Made by a program: the position numbers and the translations under genes. A stretch of 64,000 nucleotides of DNA from Scilla litardierei (Eukaryota; Streptophyta; Magnoliopsida; Asparagales; Asparagaceae): NCBI GenBank assembly GCA_030789695.1, contig CM061133.1, positions 95,554,128 through 95,618,127 on the forward strand, read 5' to 3'. The notes below the pieces were generated by a model that saw nothing but the letters and a program-made list of their open reading frames with translations, was not told the DNA's origin and searched no databases. Positions 11,531 to 21,895 of the stretch are shown here, piece after piece; positions within the stretch are counted from its first letter, which is position 1, and each line of letters begins with the position of its first letter.

Positions 11531-12019
11531 TGTTTTCGTTGTGTTTCCCTTTTGTTTTCAGACTGTTGTTTTGTTATCGGTGCGTAGCACCTATACTTAT
11601 TATGTCGTTGTTTTTGTTGGCCTTGTTCTGGGACTTTAGACTCTTTCTTTTAGCCTGGTGGCTTTTCTGGATGTTGAACTTATTTTCATGTTGGACATTT
11701 TGTGAGATATGAGAATTTTATTTCCGTCTCTCCTTTTATTATTATTGTTGCTCCGTTGTGGTTACAGGGACCTGCTTATGTTTTATTGACGCTTATCGGG
11801 TTTGGGGCTTCACGGCTCCACTCTCGTGCGGACCTTTTCACGTCTCGCCTCTATTTTAGGGAAGCGGGTCGTGACAGGTTTTGTTGGTGGCCCATGCAGG
11901 TCCTTCTGTAACTTCAATTTTTGGAATAGCGATAATAATATTAGAATGTCCAATAAACTAAGTTCGACGTCCGAGTCATAAGCTATGAGTCTAATCTGAT
12001 TCGTTTTCTGTGTCACTAG

Positions 12020-13192
12020 ATGGCAGGAAGACGATTCACCCGTGGTGGAGGTAGTGGTGCGCTCCCTCATGATGAGGAGCCTGAGCGGGAACCCACCAAC
12101 GGTGAGATGATGCGGATGATGATGCAGATGATGCATGTGCAGTAGGGCGTGCTCCTGCAAGTCCAGAATGCTCCACTTGCTCAAGCTGCCCGGGCTCTTC
12201 TGGATGCCCCTCGCTCTGAGCCAGGAGCGCAGCAATTTCAGGAGCTGGGTCCTGCATATTTTGATGGGTCTAAGGGTCCTCTGGCTGTCGATGAGTGGAT
12301 TCGGAACATCGAGGACAATCTGAAGATGGCCAAGATCACCCCGGCTGGATGGGTTGATTTGGCGAAGAGGCAACTCAAGGATAATGCTCGGAATTGGTGG
12401 GATGCGAAAGAGAAGATGTTGGTGGAGCCGATAGCTTGGGCTACCTTCAAGGCCAGATTTGAGGGTGAGTTCTTCCCGAAATCTGCCAGGGAAGAGATGC
12501 TGCAGCGTTTTATCGATTTGAAGCAAGGGAGCTCGTCGGTGGACCTATACCACCAGGAGTTCATGAGGCTGAGTCGGTTTGCACCAAAGATGGTGCAGGA
12601 CGCTGAGGTGAGAGCTCAGAGGTTCCTGCAGGGACTTGCTTCGGAGCTCCAGAGTTTTGTGACCTCTTCTGACCGTGAGTCTTATCAGAAGGTTCTAGTA
12701 GCAGCCAAGAGGCAGGAGCTGCTCGTGAACCAGAGGAGGGGGTCTATTGTTGGTGCTGGGAAGAGGCCTGTGGAACAGGCGAGAGCTGTGGTTAGACCTG
12801 GATTCAGGCCTAACCAGCCGGCTCAGTTTAAGAGGCCAGGAGGGCCTATTCTGAAGACTTGCCATTTCTGCGGCAAGCCTGGCCACATCAAGGATCAGTG
12901 TAGGAAGTTTCTGGACCAGTGTTTGGTTTGTGGTGATGCTTCCCATGTTGTGAGGGATTGTCGGCATGCGGGTCCGCTGCGGAGGGCACCTGTTGCAGCA
13001 CAGCCATTGCAGCAGCGAGCGTCTGTTCCTGCTGGACGTGGAGCATCTCTTGTTCCGCAGAGGCAGGCTTTTCAACAGGCTGTTCCGCCGAGGAGGCAGG
13101 CTTTTCTGATGACCGCTGTGGAGAGCGAGGCTGTGGATGAGGTTATCGCAGGTAATCCTCAATCTAGCTGTTACTTTCCTAGCTGCTTTTGA
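12020..13192 (+). pseudogene. gag: gag of element C, with one nonsense codon
   Basis: Gag forms the virus-like particle and packages element RNA. ATG at 12020 opens a basic N-terminus (MAGRRFTRGG) and a Met-rich stretch; an in-frame TAG at 12143-12145 (codon 42) follows, one C-to-T step from CAG. After it the frame is open to 13192. The retrotransposon Gag fold covers about 12240-12720 (FDGSKGPLAVDEWIRNIEDN, later FPKSAREEMLQRFIDLKQG). Two CCHC knuckles follow: CHFCGKPGHIKDQC (12860-12901) and CLVCGDASHVVRDC (12919-12960). The last 13 codons before the stop at 13190 look unlike Gag and lie within intron-like sequence beginning at 13152, so an unspliced RNA would yield Gag alone. Confidence 0.9.
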
Positions 13193-13264
13193 TTGTTAGA
13201 TTATGTTGTTTGCTTGAACATGGTTGTTTGCTAGACTAGGGTTTGATTGTTAATTGCTTGTTAG
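13152..13264 (+). other. Putative spliceosomal intron 1 of C (gag/protease boundary, 113 bp)
   Basis: Begins G|GTAATCC after 13151 and ends TTGTTAG|GTGTGG at 13264. It is T-rich and carries stops in the gag frame. It is 113 bp long (not a multiple of three); removing it as a phase-1 intron joins the gag frame to the protease frame exactly, with no residue lost or added at the point where protease similarity starts. Ogre elements of the Tat lineage are known to have an intron in this general part of the element; I know of no established one in Tekay elements. Confidence 0.72.
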
Positions 13265-14634
13265 GTGTGGTTTTGGTTTGCACATTTCCTGCACGAGTCC
13301 TCTTTGACTCTGGTGCATCGATGTGCATTATTTCTCGGAGCTTCGTGGAGAGGCATTCCTTGTCGACGTCCCCTCTTCCCAAGAGTTGGAACATCATTAT
13401 AGGGAATGGCGTGGTCTCGGTGCATCGTGGTTGCAATTCTTGCTCGTTGGTGGTCTGTGGACATGAGCTTTTCGCTGATTTCATTGTCCACGACATCATC
13501 AACTATGATGCGGTCCTTGGGATGGACTGGCTTGTGAGCTTCTATGCTACGATCGACTGTCGGAGGAAGAAGGTGGTGTTTGAGATTCCCAGACATCATG
13601 TATTTGAGTTCAGTCGTGGTAGCAGTTCGCTTGGTCCTGTCAGATTTTGGGCCAGGCCGGTGGAGGTTGTGGCTATGCAGATGGAGCTGGAGTGGCCAGC
13701 TGTGGTGCGAGATTTTGGCGACGTCTTCCCCGAGGAGATGTCTGATTTGCCACCTGATCGAGCTTTGGAATTTTCTATTGATCTTATTCCAGGTGCGCAG
13801 CCGATTTCGAAGGCGCCGTATCGTATGGCACCTGCAGAGTTGGAAGAGTTGCGGAAGCAGTTGGATGAGCTTTTGCTGAAGGGTTATATTAATCCTAGTG
13901 TGTCTCCGTGGGGAGCACCGGTGCTACTTGTGAAGAAGAAGGATGGTTCGCGTCGTATGTGCGTGGACTATCGGGAGTTGAATGCGGTGACCATTAAGAA
14001 TAAATACCTGTTACCTCGCATCGATGATATTTTTGATCAGCTTGGAGGTTCGATGGTGTTTTCTAAATTGGATTTGAGGAGTGGTTACCATCAGTTGAAG
14101 GTGAAGAAGGGAGATGTTCCGAAGACAGCGTTCAGGACGAAGTATGGACACTATGAGTTTGTGGTTATGCCTTTCGGCGTAACTAACGCGCCCGCAGTTT
14201 TCATGAATCTGATGAACCTGATTTTCTCCGACTTTTTGGATAAGTTTGTCGTTATCTTTTTTGACGACATTCTGATCTATTCGAAGTCGGAGGAAGAGCA
14301 TGCCTCGCACTTGAGGACGGTGTTGGAGATTTTGAGGAAGCATCGGTTGTATGCTAAGTTTTCGAAGTACGAGTTTTGGCTGGATCGAGTTGCTTTCCTC
14401 GGGCATGTGGTGACTGGAGATGGTATTTCAGTGGATCCCGAGAAGATTAGGGCCATCAGAGAGTGGCCTGTTCCGTCGTCTGCGTCTGAGATTCGGAGTT
14501 TCCTTGGACTTGCTGGTTACTATCGGCGATTCATTAAGGACTTTTCTCGTATTGCTGAGCCGATGACCAGGTTGACGCGGAAGGATGTTGCTTTTGTTTG
14601 GTCGGGTGATTGTGAGAATGCTTTGGCGTTCTGA
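13265..14634 (+). pseudogene. pol: Protease and reverse transcriptase of element C
   Basis: The aspartic protease comes first, with active-site motif FDSGA at about 13303-13317 and GMDWL near 13519. Reverse transcriptase follows: '[16 protein letters not shown]' near 13818, '[16 protein letters not shown]' near 13903, '[11 protein letters not shown]' near 14063 and the catalytic FFDDI at about 14257-14271. All key Asp residues are present. The frame ends at TGA 14632-14634, where a one-base loss close to 14630 moves the downstream RNase H into another frame. The true exon start is inferred to be 13265; the open frame upstream of it is intron. Confidence 0.93.
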
Positions 14635-14939
14635 AGGAGAGGTTGATGACGGCCCCTATTCTTGTTGTGCCTGATCGCAGCGGTGGATTTGAGATCTTTT
14701 GCGATGCTTCTGGCAAGGGTCTCGGTTGTGTGTTGCATCAGCATGGGCATGTTGTGGCGTATGCGTCTCGTCAGCTTAAGGTTCATGAGAAGAATTACCC
14801 GACGCATGATTTGGAGTCGGCTGCCGTTGTGTTTGCTCTTAAGATTTGGAGGCACTTCCTGCTGAGTGAGAAAGTGAAGATTTTCACCGATCACAAAAGC
14901 TTGAAGTATATTTTCACTCAGAAGGAGCTCAACATGTGA
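14635..14939 (+). pseudogene. pol: RNase H of element C (frameshifted, ends at a nonsense codon)
   Basis: RNase H removes the RNA strand during reverse transcription. Recognisable motifs are [13 protein letters not shown] (about 14697-14735, first catalytic Asp), [19 protein letters not shown] (14760-14816) and FTDHKSLKY (14881-14910). The segment is in a different frame from reverse transcriptase because of the one-base loss near 14630. It is cut by TGA at 14937-14939, where related elements have Arg, so CGA-to-TGA (one C-to-T step at CpG) is the likely cause. Confidence 0.9.
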
Positions 14940-15683
14940 CAACGTCGATGGTTGGAACTTATGGCGGATTATGAGATTGATTTGCAGTATCACCCTGGCA
15001 AGGTGAATGTGGTCCCAGATGCTTTGAGTAGGCTTCCAGCGGTGATGATTTTGACCTCGCAGTGGAGATTGCAGCAGGATTTTTGCGAGTCTGGCGTGGA
15101 GATTGTTCTTCCTGGGGAGGCTTCGTCGTTGATGTACATGCAGGTGCAGTCGACGATCGTGGATCGGATTAAGGCTGGCCAGGCTGAGGATCCGAAGCTG
15201 GTGAAGGTTCGGGAGCAGGTGGAAGCCGGTCTTCGGACTGACTTTTTGATTCATGAGGATGGCTCGATGAGGTTTGGGGCCAGGTTGTGTGTGCCAGCTG
15301 GGGATATCAGAGAGGAATTGATGGTGGAGGCACACAGGTCGCCGTATTCTGTGCATCCTGGTGGCACCAAGATGTACCAGGATCTTCGTCTAAATTATTG
15401 GTGGCATGGTATGAAGAGGAGTGTGGCTCGGAGTGTAGCCAAGTGCTTGGTTTGTCAGCAAGTGAAGGCGGAGCATCAGCGTACGGCCGGGTTGCTACAA
15501 CCGCTTCCGATTCTGGATTGGAAGTGGCAACACATCACTATGGATTTCGTGACTGGACTACCTCGGAGTCCGAAGCAGAATGACGCGATTTGGGTGATCG
15601 TAGATCGATTGACCAAATCCGCGCACTTTATTCCGTTCCGAGTGGGACAGTCCACTGAGGCGCTAGCGAGGAGATATATGGAG
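14940..15683 (+). pseudogene. pol: RNase H tail and N-terminal half of integrase of element C
   Basis: Continues the 14635 frame. 'QYHPGKVNVVPDALSR' (about 14985-15033) ends the RNase H region. The zinc-binding HHCC domain runs from HRSPYSVHPGG (about 15331) to CLVCQQVK (about 15448-15471). The catalytic core starts with the first Asp in TMDFVTGLPRSP near 15538-15573. Similarity stops at codon GAG 15681-15683 and resumes at 15754 in another frame, with a GT-AG segment between. Read through, the frame ends at TAG 15729-15731. Confidence 0.9.
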
Positions 15684-15753
15684 GTAAAATTCTTTTACTC
15701 TCCGTTTCATTTCGTTTTCCTAGTTGGATAGTGATGTAACGTGAATCGTGCAG
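15684..15753 (+). other. Putative spliceosomal intron 2 of C (inside integrase, 70 bp)
   Basis: Starts GAG|GTAAAATTC and ends ATCGTGCAG|GAGGTTG. It is T-rich in its first half and carries stops in the incoming frame. At 70 bp it is near the lower limit for plant introns and is not a multiple of three; removing it as a phase-0 intron joins the two integrase frames exactly. It separates the first catalytic Asp from the second. Confidence 0.72.
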
Positions 15754-16656
15754 GAGGTTGTGCGACTTCATGGAGTCCCCGTGAGTATCGTATCGGACAG
15801 AGACACGAGGTTCACATCTCAGTTCTGTCAGAGTTTACAGAAGAGTTTGGGTACGTGTCTGAGTTTCAGCACGGCGTACCATCCGCAGACGGATGGCCAG
15901 TCCGAGAGGACGATTCAGATTTTGGAAGACATGCTGAGCGCGTGCATGTTGGATTTCAAGGGTTCGTGGGAGGACCATCTACATTTGGTGGAATTCTCTT
16001 ACAACAACAGCTTCCAGGCGAGTATTGGCATGGCGCCTTTCGCTGCTCTTTATGGGAGGAAATGTCGATCGCCATTGAGTTGGGATGACGTTGGTGATCG
16101 GGAGTTGTTGGGACCTGAGACGATCGTGGAGGCCGTGGATATCGTCAGGAATATTCGGGAGAGGTTGAGGATTGCTCAGGACCGTTTTAAGCATTGGGCG
16201 GATGCTAAACGTCGTCCTTTGGAGTTTCAGCCGGGCGACCATGTGTTCTTGAAGATTTCCCCGAATCGTGGTGTGATTCGTTTTGGGAAGCGAGGGAAGT
16301 TGAGCCCGCGATACATTGGACCGTTAGACATTTTGGAGAGGGTTGGCGAGGTAGCTTATCGCTTGGTCATGCCGCCATCTTTGGAAGGAGTTCACAATGT
16401 TTTCCATGTGTCGTAGCTTCGTCGATACATTAGCGATACGTCTCATGCGGTGGATTTTTCGGAGATTACCGTTCGCCCCGATATGACGTATGACCAGCAT
16501 CCAGTGCAGATTCTGGACAGGCGTCAGAAATCGCTTCGGAACAAGATTGTCAATCTTGTGAGGGTGATGTGGCGACACGGCTCACCTGGAGAGTCTACTT
16601 GGGAGAATGAGGATGAGATGCGAGAGCGTTTCCCACTTTTGTTTCCGGACTCGTGA
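15754..16656 (+). pseudogene. pol: C-terminal integrase and chromodomain-like tail of element C
   Basis: Starts at the inferred acceptor with EVVRLHGVPVSIVSDRDTRF, which holds the second catalytic Asp; the catalytic Glu region is GQSERTIQILEDML (about 15898-15939). A GPY/F-type module lies near 16309-16365 (RYIGPLDILERVGEVAYRL). TAG at 16414-16416 interrupts the frame where related elements have Gln (CAG-to-TAG). After it, HPVQILDRRQKSLRNKIV and VRVMWRHGSPGESTWENEDE (16498-16611) form the chromodomain-like targeting module usual at the end of Tekay integrases. Stop TGA ends the frame at 16656. Confidence 0.92.
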
Positions 16657-16690
16657 GTGTTTGGAAATTCCGAGGACGGAATTTTTCTTA

Positions 16691-16702
16691 AGTTGGGGAG
16701 GA
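16691..16702 (+). other. Polypurine tract of element C
   Basis: AGTTGGGGAGGA directly precedes the 3' LTR start TGTAACG. It would prime plus-strand DNA synthesis. Its position confirms the LTR boundary. Confidence 0.85.
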
Positions 16703-19124
16703 TGTAACGACTGGTTTCCTTGTATCTGGATTTATTATAATATAATATATGTTTTGGTGGATTTTCTCCTCGTGTGTGGTTTTCGTCTCCGTAGCTTTCA
16801 TTTTCGATCGATTCGTCGTATTTTCTCGTTTCTTCCTTAGGATTGTCGATTTCGAAGTATGTCATTCGTGACGGACTTCATAACGGTCGTATCTTACTAT
16901 TAGATCAAGCCTAGGAGTCTTAGGAATCAATCCCGGAGCTCCGCGCTCCGTATCGGAACTTTTGGTGCTTATTAGCCGGTGTAAGAAGGGGAACCGACCG
17001 ACTAGATGACGATCCAGTCGGTCGGCAATCCTTCTTGGACCGACTAGTTGGCTTTCTAAATTTCTCAGGAGTTACTGTTTATTCTTAGTCGGTCTAAGAA
17101 CGTTGGTTGACCGACTAGGTTGCAAACTAGTCGGTCAGCAATGTTTCTTTAACCGACTAACTCTTCAACTTATTTTTAGTATCTATACTGCTCACTCTTA
17201 GTCGGTCTAAGAACGTTCATCGACCGACTAGATGTTAAACTAGTCGGTCAGTATTTGTTCTTCGACCAACTAATTCTAAATCCTATTTTCGTTCAAAAGT
17301 TACTGTTTACACTTAGTCGGTCTGCGTTGGTCGACCGACCGACTAGTTGCCAAACTAGTCGGTCAGTGGTTGCTCTTTGACCGACTAGTCTGTGTTAAAA
17401 CCCTAATTTCTGGGCAGCCGCCAGCCCAACCTATTTATACCCCTCCCAAACGTTTTCTTCTTCCTCCACTCGACCTAAAACCCTAAAATCTCCCTCATTG
17501 AGCCCACATCTTCCTCCAAGCTCTATTCCTTCATCCCAAGCCCTAGATCCATCATCTAAACCCTCCATCAACTCTATCTACCTCTCACCTTCCCCAAAAT
17601 CTCATCAAATCCCCAAAATCCCCCAAAAACCCTAACTCTCCAAACTTATACATTTGTTTCCAGATCTGGTCCTAGGGTTCTCCAGAGTGTTTCTTCCGCC
17701 TCCTCTCGGTAAGAAATCGATCTCTCGATGTTTTCATAACCTATTTGTATTTTTATGAAACCCGAATGAAATTTCATGTTGTTTGATGATTGTTTCCCCA
17801 TAACAGCGATTTCCCCGTAGATTAGCATCCACGAGACGAACCTTCGTGATCGTCATCCCCGGTGCTAGGCAAGTGAAACTTGCCACTTAGGGTTTAGGCC
17901 ATGTTTTAGGCCATTTGCTTGTTGTAGGCGTAAAAGAGGCTAGGCGACGGAATGATATTCTCCTAGGCGCAAACTGGGGAACTAGCTTGACAACGAAGCT
18001 AGTTCCGACATATATCATGTTGCACAATTACCATGTCATGTTTACTTTCCATTAACGGTACGCAAATAAATTGTCATGTCATTGCATTCCTCAAGTGATC
18101 CCGTGATTGCGTAGCATCGCTACAATACTTGTGTTTCCTGGCTCGTGACCAGAAGCGAGCATAATGAGTTGCTAACCCCAACGCTCGATATTGAATTGTG
18201 AACTAAGAAACAAGCTCCCGTGTGGGGCAACCCTGGCTCGCTTGCTTGGCTCATGTGCAGGGACCCTGGCTTGTTTACGTGTGGGATGGGGTAATGGTTA
18301 AGCGGCCATTCAACTGGGAGTCTGCCCGATCAGCAACTGCAGTTGTAAGGCGTAAACTCTGGGGTGGGTTAGTGTTTAGGGCCGATCAGTGTGAATGATG
18401 TACCATTCAGCTAAAGGGCGTAAACATCTACAAAACAACGTGAAACGTGAATAGTGAATTGATTGAAATTGTTAGTAGCATGGCTACTCTTGTCTTGTCC
18501 CGATAATTGTTCCCTTGTACAAATTGTCTTGCCATGTCTTAATTATGCACTCATGTTATAACTGCCATGTCATGCATACTAAAACTGCTAGGTTGCTAGT
18601 TGCCTTACTTTCAGTTTCCTCGCCCAAGTCTTTTAGACTTGCTGACATGTGCCATTTACTCTTTTGGGTGACACATGTTAGATCCTGAGCCTGAGTACCT
18701 AGTTGAGGACGAGGTGTTTGCTGACGCCGAGCCCGAGCTTGTGTTTGACGGGGAGTACGTGGACACTGGGGACCAGTCCTAGTGTTTTCGTTGTGTTTCC
18801 CTTTTTTAGACTGTTGTTTTGTTATCGGTGCGTAGCACCTATACTTGTTATGTCGTTGTTTTTGTTGGCCTTGTTCTGGGCCTTTAGACTCTTTCTTTTA
18901 TCCTGGTGGCTTTTCTGGATGTTGAACTTATTTTCATGTTGGACATTTTGTGAGATATGAGAATTTTATTTCCGTCTCTCCTTTTATTATTATTGTTGCT
19001 CCGTTGTGGTTACAGGGACCTGCTTATGTTTTATTGACGCTTATCAGGTTTGGGGCTTCACGGCTCCACTCTCGTGCGGACCTTTTCACGTCTCGCCTCC
19101 ATTTTAGGGAAGCGGGTCGTGACA
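16703..19124 (+). repeat. 3' LTR of element C
   Basis: Full-length partner of 9454-11876, about 2 percent different by eye with a few short indels (for example near 17572). It carries the same hairpin array (16996-17364), TATA (17432-17439), donor (17709) and acidic ORF (18675-18782). TSD CTAGC follows directly. Confidence 0.95.
16996..17364 (+). promoter_or_regulatory. Four-unit hairpin array in C's 3' LTR
   Basis: Units 16996-17023, 17109-17136, 17222-17249 and 17337-17364 have the same 10-bp arms, 8-nt loops and 113/113/115-bp spacing as the 5' LTR copy. Arms are retained while nearby single-base changes have occurred. Confidence 0.85.
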
Positions 19125-19129
19125 CTAGC

Positions 19130-19363
19130 ATTGACATCCGACGATCCTAGTGGTGACTCATATTGCCCTAGTATTTATTCTATTATTAATTGAGATAGTA
19201 ACCATTCGTGACAATCTTTCTGAGTACACCAAACTAGCATTGTTTTTAGACTTTGAATAGATCCAAGAATATATAAGCATCTGCCTCCCTGTGGGTTCGA
19301 CATTTTTCTAAACTAAATAGCATTGATAACGTGCACTTGTGGAGTTAAATCCTGAGAGCATCA
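19130..19363 (+). repeat. 5' LTR of element B, right part
   Basis: Continuation of the LTR split by C, starting after the right TSD copy. It has the U5 character of Athila/Tat elements and ends GAGCATCA shortly before the PBS. Confidence 0.75.
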
Positions 19364-19369
19364 AGCTTT

Positions 19370-19387
19370 TGGTGCCATTGCCAGAGA
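19370..19387 (+). other. Primer binding site of element B (Athila/Tat type)
   Basis: TGGTGCCATTGCCAGAGA is the Athila/Tat PBS (consensus TGGCGCCGTTGCCGGGGA) with four transitions. It sits six bases after the LTR end, as in elements D and F. Confidence 0.85.
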
Positions 19388-19620
19388 GGCAAACTGTTTT
19401 TACTTAGGTTACTTTTTGTGTTGAATAACTTGTTAGTTACTCTTACCATCTCTTATCTATCCATATTTTCATTCTTTTTCCCTTTGCTATTGACATCTTC
19501 TCTGAGTTTGTTTCTTGTGCATGAACACTTGCATTGGGGGATCCGATGATGTATTATTTGAACCCGGGATTGAAATGAAAGCGAGACCACTCAGAGCAGA
19601 AAGGAGGAATCGAAGATCAA

Positions 19621-21056
19621 ATGGCAGGGACTCCTCCCCATTATCCTTCATGCACTTACAATGTTCAAGATTACATGCAGCCCAATCTATCTAGCATATC
19701 TTCTACCTTGAGACCGCAACTGGCGAGGGGAAACTTTGAATTGAAGACGAGATTCATTAACTTAATGCAGCAGGACCCCTTCCAAGGGCATCCTCATGAG
19801 AACCATAATCATCATATAGACCTTTTCTTGGCAAAGTGTAACACTTTCCAAGTTAAAGGTTTGAGCGAAGATGCCATAAAGCTACGTCTATTTCCATTTA
19901 CTCTGTGGGACAAAACGGCTTACAGTTGAGGGCACATCCCACGAACACTTTTAAAACATGGGAGCAGTTGGCCTTGGCCTTCATCAACAAGTGCTATCCA
20001 CCGTCCAAAACGGTGAGGATTAGAGGGGCGATCACGAACTTCATGTAACTCCTGCAGGAGTCACTTTATGAAGCTTGGAAACGCTTCAAGGATTTGCAGC
20101 ATCAATGCTCACATCATGGCGTTCTGGATTGGGATCTCATTCAGAGCTTTTATAATGGCTTTAAGCCCGACACAAAAATGATCATTAACGCCTCTACAAA
20201 TGGCGCGTTATTGGCTAAGCTACCTGAGGAGGCCACGTCACTTTTGGAGCAGATGGCCTCCAACAATCAACAATGGAGCGATGAATGCTCAACAGCTACA
20301 TGCACCGGTTCAGGCCATTCTGAGATAAAGGTAGCTATGCATCTTGACGGGCAACTTGAGACCCTTTGCAAGCAAGTTGCAAGAATTGAGCAAAGGTTGG
20401 ATGGTATTCCAACTACTTCCAAGGCTCCAGTATATGCTACTTATAAAGACTACGTCGAGCAAGGGTACACTCCAATAGAAGGGTCTTGTGAAGGAACAGG
20501 TGTACATGCAGAGTAAGTCAATTATATAGCGGGTAAAGGTAGCAATCCTAGACCTTAGTTGTCAAATCCTGTGTGGAAATCACATCCTGGATTCTCTTAT
20601 AGCAACCCCAATGAAGCCCTACAACCACCATCCCAATCGAGGCCACCTCAGCCACATCAATAGCAAGCACCACCTCCACAACAACAGTAGTACGGATTTA
20701 GACCATCTGGGCCATATAGATCGCCAGGATATTTTTATCGTCAACCATATCAACAACAACAACAATACTAACAACCGATGGTACAAAAACCTGACATGGA
20801 GGCGACATTAGATGCCTTTATGAGTGCCCAAACGAAGATCAAATTAGAATTATCAGCCGCGCAAAGGCAACTTTCAACCACCGTCGATAACTTGTCAGTG
20901 CAAATGACTCAATTTATGAAGGCTCAAGGGATATTGCCATCTCAACCCGAGCCAAACCTAAGGGGGAAAGTCAATGCAGTCGTGACAGGTATGACCAGAG
21001 GAGGAAACGGTATCGATGCTATGATGGTACCGGTCTATAAGAAGGTGGATCATTAA
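19621..21056 (+). pseudogene. gag: Athila/Tat-like gag of element B, degenerate
   Basis: Gag of the Athila/Tat type. Diagnostic segments in order: 'NFELKTRFINLMQQDPF' (about 19732-19782), 'IDLFLAKCNTF' (about 19816), 'DAIKLRLFPFTL' (about 19870), 'ESLYEAWKRFKDL' (about 20058), 'SFYNGFKPDTK' (about 20142) and 'EQMASNNQQW' (about 20248). A Gln-rich linker (20620-20780) has several in-frame TAG/TAA codons, most one C-to-T step from CAG or CAA. A coiled-coil-like segment (20796-20940) follows. Frames break near 19927, 20047 and 20520, so no full product is possible. Start at 19621 is the first ATG before the conserved part and is uncertain. Confidence 0.85.
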
Positions 21057-21060
21057 TCAC

Positions 21061-21895
21061 TGACACCTGTACAAATGGAAGATAGTACTATTTCTGAGCC
21101 CATCATTGCAGAGAACGAGGAGAGAGATATTGATGAGCCATCTGCTACTAACGAGAAGGAGGCATTACCTACCAAATTACCTATTCCAATCACTACGGCA
21201 CCGATGGACATTCCAATTTCCAGAAATCTATGCCAAAGGATGTCGACAAAGACAAGGGAAGCCGTCCTCCGCCTCCTTATCCGCAAGGATTAGACATGGA
21301 AAAGCTCGAGAAGAAATACACTAAATTTATAGAGCTTCTTAAGGGTGTTCACTTGAACATCCCTTTCTTGGACATGCTTACAGAGATCCCCACATATGCA
21401 AAGTTTTTGAAATAATTGATAGCGGGGAAGAGAAAATAGGAAGCAGTAAAATTGGCGGATAGTTACACTTCGGTCCTCAAGAACACCCTACCGAAGAAAT
21501 TGGCCGATCCCAGAAGCTCACGATGCCATGCTCCATAGGTGGCATCAGCATGGATATAGCGCTAATTGAATTGGTGGCGAGCATTAGCTTGATGCCGCTC
21601 TCCATCTTTAAGAGGTTGAATACGGGAACTGAGCTATAGCCCACTGGCATGAGCATACAGTTGGCGGACCAATCCATCACCTACCTGGTTGGCATCGCAC
21701 AAAGACGTCATCCTACAAATACCAGGAGGAATTAGTGTGCCGGTGGACTTCATTATTATGGACATGCCTGAGAAGGGGAGTTCTCAAATCATCTTGGGAT
21801 GCCCTTTCATGGCCACAGCTAGAGTTTTGATCGATGTTCGTCAAGGGACATTATCTATGAATATTGGAAATATAAAGATCGAATTCCATCTTTAA
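21061..21895 (+). pseudogene. Protease-like C-terminal part of B's gag polyprotein
   Basis: Contains 'KKYTKFIELLKGVHLNIPFLDML' parts (21311-21379) that precede protease in Athila/Tat elements, then a retropepsin-like domain: SLMPLSIFKRLNTG (about 21581-21624), 'IQIPGG..VPVDF' equivalent (21710-21757) and ILGCPFMATARVLIDVRQG (21791-21848). The position of the catalytic D-S/L-G-A reads ELVAS (about 21567), so the active Asp is lost. Frames change near 21420 and 21690. No reverse transcriptase follows, as in non-autonomous gag-only elements. Confidence 0.75.

Larger units (their letters stand above)
9454..11876 (+). repeat. 5' LTR of element C
   Basis: Starts TGTAACGACTGG and ends GGGTCGTGACA; aligns over its whole length with 16703-19124. 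In order it has a 113-bp-period hairpin array (9747-10115), a TATA box (10183-10190), a pyrimidine-rich leader, a consensus-like splice donor (10457) and a 35-codon acidic ORF (11423-11530). Its first base follows TSD CTAGC. Confidence 0.95.
9454..19124 (+). mobile_element. Element C: Tekay-like Ty3/gypsy chromovirus, nearly full length
   Basis: Complete layout: 5' LTR 9454-11876, gag, protease, reverse transcriptase, RNase H, integrase, chromodomain-like tail, polypurine tract, 3' LTR 16703-19124, and perfect 5-bp TSD. LTRs of about 2.42 kb and the PR-RT-RH-INT-chromodomain order fit the Tekay/Del clade. By eye the LTRs differ at about 2 percent (about 19 differences in the first kilobase), so insertion is recent. 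Coding is damaged by three nonsense changes (12143, 14937, 16414) and one frameshift (about 14630), so this copy is not autonomous. Two intron-like insertions interrupt gag-pol. Confidence 0.93.

Noticed and set aside
14625..14640. A third intron in C to explain the RT/RNase H frame change
   Set aside because: No GT-AG segment fits; similarity continues without a gap, so a single-base loss explains it better.
12238..15356. Minus-strand frames of 60-278 codons across C's gag-pol
   Set aside because: They are shadows of the plus-strand gag-pol, which has clear domain motifs.
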